DNA of 39,551 bases, from assembly GCA_965651265.1 (NCBI GenBank), contig CBFGRV010000029.1, positions 1 to 39,551 of the forward strand. The letters run 5' to 3'. Numbering within the stretch: the first letter of the stretch is position 1; each line of letters opens with the position of its first letter. This document shows positions 33,693-39,551 of the stretch, piece by piece. The notes beneath the pieces were generated by a model. That model had not been told where the DNA came from. It searched no databases and saw only the letters and a list, made by a program, of their open reading frames with translations. The translations under genes were made by a program, and so were the position numbers. Source of the stretch: CBFGRV01 sp965651265. GTDB taxonomy: Bacteria > Bacteroidota > Rhodothermia > Rhodothermales > VXPQ01.

Positions 33693-35996
33693 TTAGCGAG
33701 CCGTCGGTGCGTCGGCTTCGGCTTCGGTTTCGTGGAGGATACCCTCGGTCAGCTCGCGCACGATGCGATCGGCATCATAGATCACGTCGAGGGCGTGAAG
33801 CATTCCGCGCGAATCGACCGAAACAGCACGGCCGCGTTCGTCGAGATAAATATACGTATTCGGTAGCGCGTCGATATTGCTATCGAAAGCGACGCCCACC
33901 ACGCGCAAATCGCGATCGAGAAGTGGCGATCCTGAATTCCCTCCAGTGATGTCGTTGGTGGATACGAGATTCACCTGCACGGAGAGGTCCAGGTCTTCCG
34001 GCGGGGACTGCAGGTCACCGGGCAAGTCCCATTCGTCGCTTACCGTGTGGTATGAGTAGTAATGGTCGTACATCCCGAAAAAGGTGGTATGCGCCGGCGC
34101 GACGGTGCCGTTGTAGGGATAGCCGGCTACCACCCCGTCGGCGATGCGCAGGGAGAACGTGGCGTCCGGCGGGATGTCCGTCCCGAAGAGCGCGAATCGG
34201 GCGCGGGCGAGTGCCGCGTTGAGCTCCTGTTCGCGGCTTTCGATGCCGGAGACTTGCTGCTGGATGGTGAAGTACAGCGGGGTGATGGCTTCTGCCAGGG
34301 CCACACTCGGATCTCCGCTGCGGAGAAAGCCGCTTTCGAGCAGCTCGGCATAGGCGGCCGAGTCCGTCAGCGCCGTGTTCGACACGATCTGTTGCGCGGC
34401 TTGCTCCGGCGTACGGCCTTGCAGCAATCTCGATACCGTCGGATCGGTTCGGCCCAGATTCCGCTGCATGTCGTGCAGACGCGCCGCCAGGTAGGCGACC
34501 TCGAGCTCGGCCGGCCAGTCCTCGATGGCCAGAGCCGCCTCGCGCGTATCGGCGATATCCGCCGCCGAAACGCCCCGCTGCGACATCAGGCTGATAAGGT
34601 ATCCATAGACCGCGCGGACGAGCACATGCGAATCAACGGCCGGACTGGCGAAGAATCCGAATGCGGCACTCTGGCCCGCGACCCCTTCTTTCGTGCCCTG
34701 CAGGATGCGGATGTCGCGGATCACGTCGCCGAAGGCGCTCCGAAGGCTGTCGACAGCCGCAATCTGCTGTTGCAGCTCGAATTCGGCACGCTCACGCCGG
34801 GCGATGAGGGTCGAATCGCGCAGGCCTCCCAGTTCCCCCTCATGCTTCTTCAGCTGATTGGAAAGCTGATGGAGAGTGTTCCGGAGCTCAAACTTACGGG
34901 CATCCTCGGGATGCTCCTCGATGAAGGACTGCAGGATGTCGATGCGCGAGCGCAGAATGTCGATGGAATGCGGGAGCGTATAGTCACGCTCGAACTCCAG
35001 CTGGGCCACTGTGGAAAGCCGACTCGTCGTGCCCGGATTCCCGATGACGAAGACGGGCTCCCCTTCCTGTGCGCCATCCGTGCTCCATTCGAAATAATGC
35101 TCCGGCCGCAGCGGCTCGCCATCCGGTCCATAGGCGCGGAAAAAGCTGTAGTCGAGGCTGTAGCGGGGATAGGTGAAGTTGTCGGGTTCGCCCCCGAAGG
35201 CGCCCAGAGTAAGGTGGGGCGCGAAGACGAGCCTTAGGTCGTTGTAGCGGCGGAACGTGTACGCCGAGTACTGCCCACCGTGATATAGCTCGATGACTTC
35301 GACCGTCAGGAGGGAGTCTCGTGCCTTCGCCTCGCGGTTCATCCGCTGTTCGATCTGATCGGCCCGGCGGCGCCGTGATGCCACTACATCCTCAGCACCC
35401 TCCTGCACGGCATACACCTCGCCCGTGATATCATCGATGGAGACAAGCTGATCGACGTAAAGTCCGTCGACCTTACGTTCTTCATCAACTGAAGCGGCGT
35501 AAAACCCGTCATCCAAAAGGGATTCACCCTCCCGTTGAACGTCGGTTATCGATTCGCGCGCACAGTGATGATTGGTGAGGATCAGCCCATTCGGTGAGAC
35601 AAACGAGGCCGAGCAATTGGGTAGCCGTAGAGCACCCAGCCGCGCCTTCGCGAACCAGGCCGAATCAGGGCGGAAATCGTAGGTCTCCTCGAAATAATCG
35701 ATGGGTGGATTGTCAAAGGTCCACATCTTGCCCGTGTCGAAACGGCCCACCTCTACGTGGCGAAGCCGCTCCGGAAGACCCTCGTCGGCGGCCGGCGTGA
35801 CCGGGAATGACGGTGGCTCGATGGCCTCCGGACGATCCGTGATGACGGCCGTTTGCCGTGTGCCGCCGCAGCCTGCGATCAGCATCATCAGGACGATGGC
35901 AAGGATCCGCACCGGCAGTCTGAGCCGGCCGATGGGAATCCGAGATACGGAGAGGCTACGCACGTCGTGCGGCGCGTCGGGATGGGTCAAATGCAT
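33693..35996 (-). CDS. S46-family dipeptidyl-peptidase, lipoprotein (second paralogue)
   Basis: Exported serine dipeptidyl-peptidase that releases dipeptides from peptide N-termini in the periplasm. Triad residues are in the HHC motif (His143/His144, after LTN), Asp282 (SLDYSFFR) and Ser688 (GGNSGSP). A perfect lipobox, LIAG-Cys43, marks it as a lipoprotein. Starts are uncertain: ATG at 35996 (767 residues), ATG at 36056, or a GTG at 35912 that gives the neat signal VRILAIVLMMLIAGC. Eighteen residues past the catalytic Ser, where DPP11 has the specificity-determining Arg673 and DPP7 has Gly, this protein has Ser706 (AFDSN). P1 preference is therefore hard to predict. It lies just after the other S46 gene (66-bp gap from the 35996 start). 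Confidence 0.93.
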   Translation of the reverse strand: MHLTHPDAPHDVRSLSVSRIPIGRLRLPVRILAIVLMMLIAGCGGTRQTAVITDRPEAIEPPSFPVTPAADEGLPERLRHVEVGRFDTGKMWTFDNPPIDYFEETYDFRPDSAWFAKARLGALRLPNCSASFVSPNGLILTNHHCARESITDVQREGESLLDDGFYAASVDEERKVDGLYVDQLVSIDDITGEVYAVQEGAEDVVASRRRRADQIEQRMNREAKARDSLLTVEVIELYHGGQYSAYTFRRYNDLRLVFAPHLTLGAFGGEPDNFTYPRYSLDYSFFRAYGPDGEPLRPEHYFEWSTDGAQEGEPVFVIGNPGTTSRLSTVAQLEFERDYTLPHSIDILRSRIDILQSFIEEHPEDARKFELRNTLHQLSNQLKKHEGELGGLRDSTLIARRERAEFELQQQIAAVDSLRSAFGDVIRDIRILQGTKEGVAGQSAAFGFFASPAVDSHVLVRAVYGYLISLMSQRGVSAADIADTREAALAIEDWPAELEVAYLAARLHDMQRNLGRTDPTVSRLLQGRTPEQAAQQIVSNTALTDSAAYAELLESGFLRSGDPSVALAEAITPLYFTIQQQVSGIESREQELNAALARARFALFGTDIPPDATFSLRIADGVVAGYPYNGTVAPAHTTFFGMYDHYYSYHTVSDEWDLPGDLQSPPEDLDLSVQVNLVSTNDITGGNSGSPLLDRDLRVVGVAFDSNIDALPNTYIYLDERGRAVSVDSRGMLHALDVIYDADRIVRELTEGILHETEAEADAPTAR

Positions 35997-36062
35997 TCGA
36001 GATGGTTTCCGGTGGTGTTTGCGAGTTCGGCTAGATCTGAACGGTGAATGCTGCAATCGGTG

Positions 36063-38354
36063 CTAGTCCATTAGCGCTGCATCGGCTTCTGCTTCGGACT
36101 CGAAGAGCCGTCCATTCGTTGCCTCTTCCACCAGCCGGTCGGCGCCGTACACGGCGGACAGCGCCTGCAGGATTCCGCGGGCATCGACGGAGATACTCCG
36201 AGATCGCTCCGTCGAGTAGATGAAGTCGCCGGAGAGACTTTCGATGTTACCGTCGAAAAGCACACCGACGAATTGCAGGTCCGTGTTCACGACGGGCGAT
36301 CCCGAGTTACCGCCGATGGTGTCGTTCGTGGATGCGAAATTGATCGGCGTCTCCAGCTTCAGATTCGGGGGCGGCGGCAGCCAGCTGTCCGGCAGATCCC
36401 ACGCCGTGCCGGGTCCATACGAATAATAATGATCGTAGACGCCGTAGAGCGTGGTATATGGTGGCGCAACGGTGCCGTTGTAGGGGTATCCGCGCACGAC
36501 GCCGTCCGCGATGCGGAGCGAAAACGTGGCGTCAGGCGGGACGTCGGTTCCGTAGACGGCGTAACGCGCCCGGCCGAGTTGCTCGGAGATTTGCTCCTGG
36601 CGCGCCATCAGGCCTGCCATAGCGCTCTGGTAGTTTGCATAGCGCTCCTGGAGCGCCGTCGCGACCTGTACGGCAGGGTCCGTCTCTTCGATGGTGCCGT
36701 TCTCCAGCGCGAGGCGCGCGGATTCGGCTGTGGTAAGCTGAGAACCCTGCACGACGTATCTGGCGGCCTCCTCCGGCTCCTGCCCTCGTAACACGGCGCG
36801 CACGATCGGGCTGTTTTGGCCGAAGCTTTCGACGATCCACTTGAAGCGCTGGGCGAGATAGGCCTCCTGAAGCCCGACGGGCTGATCCTGGATGGCATCC
36901 AGTGCCTCGAGGGCCTGATCGAGCATAGCCTGATTCAAACCCTGCGCCCGCAAAAACCGCTCTACGATGAAGGCCCTACGCAGGACGGCCGACCCAAGCG
37001 ACGCTTGCGGCGACAGTGAGAGGAAAGCGCGGAACTCGGATGCCAGCTCCGATCGCTGCCGCTGAATGTCCTCCATCTCCTCTATGAGCCCTCCGTACTC
37101 CTCGCGCAACTGGGGGTCGGCTTCGATCGCCTCGCGAAATTGCCGTTCCGCATCCCGGCGCCGGGCAAAGATGATGGGGTCGTTCAACGCCCTTACGCGG
37201 CCCCGATACACCTTCATCGCGTTCTCCAGGCTAAAAATCTGATTGCGAAGGGCGTCGACTTCTTCGTCGGGCGAACCCGCTCGCTGTGCCTCTTCCAGCT
37301 GACCTCGCAACGCATCCACGCGGTCCTCGATCAGGCGCAGCACGGCGGGCTCCTCGACATCTCGCCGGAAGGTCAGCTCGCTCATCGTGGAGAGCCGGAA
37401 GGTCGAGCCGGGATTGCCGATCACGAAGACGGGGTCCTCGGCCTGCACCCCTTCGTCGCTAACGGGGAAGTAATACTGTGTCTCTAGAGGTTCGCCGTTC
37501 TCGTACACGCGAAAGAGCGCGAAATCGACGGTGTACCGCGGATAGGTGAAGTTATCCGGATCACCGCCGAAGAATCCGACCGCGAGTTCCGGAATCATGA
37601 CCAGCCGCAAATCGGTGTAGCGCCGGAAGATGTAGGCGGAGTAGAGAGCGCCAGAGTAGTAGGCGATCACCTGCACGATATGCCCGTCGCCGCGCTCTCG
37701 CTGGAGCCGCTCCTCGATGGTCCCGATGGCATCCGCCCGGGCCTGCGCGCGCTCGGCATCCGTTTCGGCGGCGGCGATGGCGGCAGCGATCTCGTCAGTG
37801 ACATCCCGAATCTCGACGAGCTGGTCGGCCCACATGCCCGGCACGTGGCGCTCCTCCCTCAGCGATTCGGCATAGAAGCCATTGTCCAGGATGTTTTCAC
37901 CCTCGCGCGAGACGTTGGTCGCATGGCTGCGCCCACAGTGATGGTTCGTCAGGACCAGTCCATTCGGCGAGACGAACGAGGCCGTGCAGCCGGGGATGCG
38001 AAGCGTCGCCAGGCGGGCCCACTCGAACCATTCTTCGTCCGGATTGAAGCCGTAGGTCTCCGCGAAGTACTCGATGGGAGGATAGTCGAAGGTCCACATC
38101 TTGCCCTGGTCGAAGCGGCCGGCGCGCACGGTGTCGAGATTGACCCCGGCGGGAGCTCGCTGCTCGACGGTGATGGAGCGGGGTACCTCTGGCCGGGCGC
38201 GCGCGCTAGTGTCGGCGGCCGTCGTGTCGATGGCGACGTCCGCCGGGGGGGTCGTTCGGGCCGTGGTACCGCAGGCCGACACCAGGACGATGAGCAGGAG
38301 CCCTCCGGCGAGATTCACGAGGCGAACCATCAGCGATCCCTGTTTCTGTAGCAT
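36063..38354 (-). CDS. S46-family dipeptidyl-peptidase, lipoprotein (DPP7-like)
   Basis: 763 residues; the same family as the adjacent downstream gene. Lipobox LVSA-Cys28 follows a hydrophobic stretch (LAGGLLLIVLVSAC). Triad residues are in LTNHHC (His138/His139), YPRYTVDFALFR (Asp277) and GGNSGSP (Ser684). At Ser+18 it has Gly702 (LFDGN), as in DPP7-type enzymes that prefer hydrophobic P1 residues, while DPP11 has Arg there for Asp/Glu. ATG codons at residues 1 and 9 are both possible starts. The pair looks like a tandem duplication with diverged specificity, making dipeptides for uptake. No dipeptide transporter is visible in the window. Confidence 0.94.
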   Translation of the reverse strand: MLQKQGSLMVRLVNLAGGLLLIVLVSACGTTARTTPPADVAIDTTAADTSARARPEVPRSITVEQRAPAGVNLDTVRAGRFDQGKMWTFDYPPIEYFAETYGFNPDEEWFEWARLATLRIPGCTASFVSPNGLVLTNHHCGRSHATNVSREGENILDNGFYAESLREERHVPGMWADQLVEIRDVTDEIAAAIAAAETDAERAQARADAIGTIEERLQRERGDGHIVQVIAYYSGALYSAYIFRRYTDLRLVMIPELAVGFFGGDPDNFTYPRYTVDFALFRVYENGEPLETQYYFPVSDEGVQAEDPVFVIGNPGSTFRLSTMSELTFRRDVEEPAVLRLIEDRVDALRGQLEEAQRAGSPDEEVDALRNQIFSLENAMKVYRGRVRALNDPIIFARRRDAERQFREAIEADPQLREEYGGLIEEMEDIQRQRSELASEFRAFLSLSPQASLGSAVLRRAFIVERFLRAQGLNQAMLDQALEALDAIQDQPVGLQEAYLAQRFKWIVESFGQNSPIVRAVLRGQEPEEAARYVVQGSQLTTAESARLALENGTIEETDPAVQVATALQERYANYQSAMAGLMARQEQISEQLGRARYAVYGTDVPPDATFSLRIADGVVRGYPYNGTVAPPYTTLYGVYDHYYSYGPGTAWDLPDSWLPPPPNLKLETPINFASTNDTIGGNSGSPVVNTDLQFVGVLFDGNIESLSGDFIYSTERSRSISVDARGILQALSAVYGADRLVEEATNGRLFESEAEADAALMD

Positions 38355-38706
38355 ATCTGGAAAGGAATTCGCAATTGGATGTCAGGCGGCCGGGCCACGT
38401 CCTTTACACGAGTCAGAGTGTAGCGTGGATTTGCACGATGAATTCGCAATGGCCGCTCCCGGCACGCAATCGGAGGAATGTAGGCAACGCGCAGGTGAGA
38501 TATGTGCTCTGATCCGAATCGGAAGTTACGTCCTGAGGAATTGTTGGGGGGATGACGGGATCGGAAACTCACGTCACGTCGTCGCGTCGTATCGAGCGCT
38601 TTGGAGCGGGGTGCCTCCGAAATCCCGAGTGCTCGCAGTATGTCAGGATGCTCTGCCGTTTTGCGTAGCGAGTTCGCGACGGGGTGGCCACCCGAAGCAC
38701 CAACCT
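38355..38706. other. intergenic interval upstream of tRNA-Leu
   Basis: About 350 bases without a supportable gene. An 11-base direct repeat, GAATTCGCAAT, occurs at 38365-38375 and 38440-38450. The region presumably carries the leftward promoter of the S46 pair and the promoter of the tRNA, but I cannot place either. Confidence 0.5.
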
Positions 38707-38793
38707 GCGAAAGTGGCGGAATTGGCAGACGCGCCAGACTTAGGATCTGGTGGGGTAACACCCGTGGGGGTTCGAGTCCCCCCTTTCGCACCA
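38707..38793 (+). tRNA. tRNA-Leu (anticodon UAG), CCA encoded
   Basis: Eighty-seven bases including a templated CCA. Acceptor stem GCGAAAG (38707-38713) pairs with CTTTCGC (38783-38789), followed by discriminator A and CCA. The D arm has the TTGGCAGACGC core. The anticodon stem CCAGA/TCTGG holds loop CTTAGGA, anticodon UAG, which reads CUN leucine codons. A long class II variable arm (TGGGGTAACACCCGT) and a GGGGG-TTCGAGT-CCCCC T arm complete it. The discriminator A and long arm are leucine identity features. Confidence 0.97.
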
Positions 38794-38836
38794 TCGCAAA
38801 GGCGAGTGCTTGCTGAAATCGATGCCCACCCAATGT

Positions 38837-38845
38837 CCAGGAGGC
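38837..38845 (+). promoter_or_regulatory. ribosome binding site before the DUF481 gene
   Basis: A strong AGGAGG-type sequence (within TCCAGGAGG) lies 3-4 bases before the ATG at 38849. It sets the start of the partial outer-membrane protein, which has a clean signal peptide from that codon. Confidence 0.6.
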
Positions 38846-38848
38846 GGA

Positions 38849-39551
38849 ATGACACGTGAGACCATACAACGGAGCGCCATCGCTTGGTGCTTTCTAGTGG
38901 CTTTGCACTTCGGCGCGCGGGCGCAGGATGCGGAGTCCCCACAGGAACCTGCCTGGACGGCGGCCGCCGAGCTGACGGGCGTCTGGACGGCCGGCAACGC
39001 GGAATCCAGCACATTCGGCCTGAATGGTACGGCGCAGTACCGGTGGCCGAAGTCGAGCCTCAAGCTGGAGGGAGGCGGCATCCGAACGGAAACGGTCCGA
39101 TTTACCCGCCAGGCCGTTGGCTCCGCGGATGCTTTCGACGTCGTCGAGGATAAGGACCGGCAACGCACCGCCGAGTCGTACTACGCAAGGACGCGGTACG
39201 ACCGCGAGCTGGGCGCCGACCTTTACGCCTTCGGCGCCGTGGACTGGATACGCAACACGTTCGCCGGGATCAGCAGCCGGACCGTGGGCGCCGCCGGGGC
39301 CGGCGGCCTCTGGGTCAATTCGGAGCGCACTAAAATCAAGACGGATGCCGGTCTGACGTACACCATCCAGGAGGATGTCGTCGAGAATCCGGACGTCAGC
39401 AGCAACTTCGCGGGCGTGCGCGCCGGCCTGGACCTGTGGCAATTCGTGTCCTCGACGGCCGAGTTTACGAGTGTCGTCGTTGCCGACTTGAATCTGGACG
39501 AAACGGACGACATCCGCATCGATTGGACCAGCTCGCTGCCGGTGGCGATCA
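38849..39551 (+). CDS. DUF481 (YdiY-like) outer-membrane protein, C-terminus beyond window
   Basis: The reading frame is open from the ATG at 38849 to the window end (234 codons), so the C-terminal part is missing. A signal peptide (IAWCFLVALHFGARA) would be cut after Ala25 before Gln26. The mature start AWTAAAELTGVWTAGNAESSTF matches the DUF481 opening, a W...G-A/S-GN-x-E pattern shared by salt-induced YdiY-like outer-membrane proteins. It continues as short alternating strands (YYARTRYDRELG, LYAFGAVDWI, IKTDAGLTYTI). The family is a beta-barrel of unknown function. It lies 55 bases downstream of the tRNA-Leu on the same strand but probably has its own signals. Confidence 0.85.
   Translation, partial: MTRETIQRSAIAWCFLVALHFGARAQDAESPQEPAWTAAAELTGVWTAGNAESSTFGLNGTAQYRWPKSSLKLEGGGIRTETVRFTRQAVGSADAFDVVEDKDRQRTAESYYARTRYDRELGADLYAFGAVDWIRNTFAGISSRTVGAAGAGGLWVNSERTKIKTDAGLTYTIQEDVVENPDVSSNFAGVRAGLDLWQFVSSTAEFTSVVVADLNLDETDDIRIDWTSSLPVAI

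Noticed and set aside
38365..38450. Attachment site next to the tRNA
   Set aside because: The 11-bp direct repeat is not part of the tRNA end, and no integrase or foreign block is present.
38101..38859. Open frame crossing the tRNA-Leu
   Set aside because: It overlaps a well-formed tRNA and the antisense of the S46 N-terminus, so it is not a gene.

Overview
This is a GC-rich, densely coding bacterial chromosome segment. It holds housekeeping metabolism plus a cell-envelope and secreted-protein complement of Bacteroidota/FCB type. Two serine dipeptidyl-peptidases of family S46 sit side by side, and four predicted outer-membrane proteins carry signal peptides that would be cut immediately before a glutamine. 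A Tat-exported Gfo/Idh oxidoreductase is paired with a Tat-exported TIM-barrel isomerase. High GC and these families suggest a Rhodothermia-like lineage (Rhodothermota/Balneolota side of Bacteroidota), with Gemmatimonadota as a less likely alternative. This is an inference from gene content, not a phylogenetic result. I see no phage, plasmid, insertion sequence or CRISPR array.

Layout. 1-5206 (minus strand) is a branched-chain amino acid operon read ilvB-ilvN-ilvC-leuB-leuA, with leuA cut by the window edge. It is preceded by a roughly 360-nt leader that holds a short Ile/Leu/Val-rich leader-peptide ORF and mutually exclusive RNA pairings. Its ilvB/ilvN and ilvN/ilvC junctions contain heptanucleotide repeat arrays. 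6065-9914 holds a TorF-like porin (plus), then fructose-1,6-bisphosphatase, a TIGR04282-type glycosyltransferase-fold protein and a cysteine desulfurase (minus). murA (10133-11455, plus) converges on a minus-strand block of the Tat isomerase, Tat oxidoreductase, GAF-SpoIIE phosphatase, a small membrane protein and a giant outer-membrane protein (11468-19058). A class-A-beta-lactamase-like serine hydrolase without signal peptide (19361-20224) converges on an NHL propeller protein and purD (20199-22378).

22517-26637 (plus) is a tightly packed envelope cluster: a POTRA-less Omp85-type barrel, an LPG-synthase-like membrane protein, a NodB deacetylase and a membrane GT2 glycosyltransferase, with start/stop contacts of only a few bases. 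It is followed by a diacylglycerol-kinase-like lipid kinase and mutS (minus), a PH-like membrane protein (plus), a patatin phospholipase (minus) divergent from an alkaline-phosphatase-superfamily enzyme (plus), a four-helix membrane protein, and the tandem S46 lipoprotein peptidases (minus). The window closes with a tRNA-Leu(UAG) and the start of a DUF481 outer-membrane protein.

The least ordinary signals are the putative ilv leader/attenuator (5383-5564), the two GTCRGAN heptad arrays flanking ilvN with an inverted copy that can fold against the larger array, the different S1-pocket residues of the two S46 paralogues, and the apparently cytosolic beta-lactamase-fold enzyme. I do not see a convincing new defence or mobile system here.
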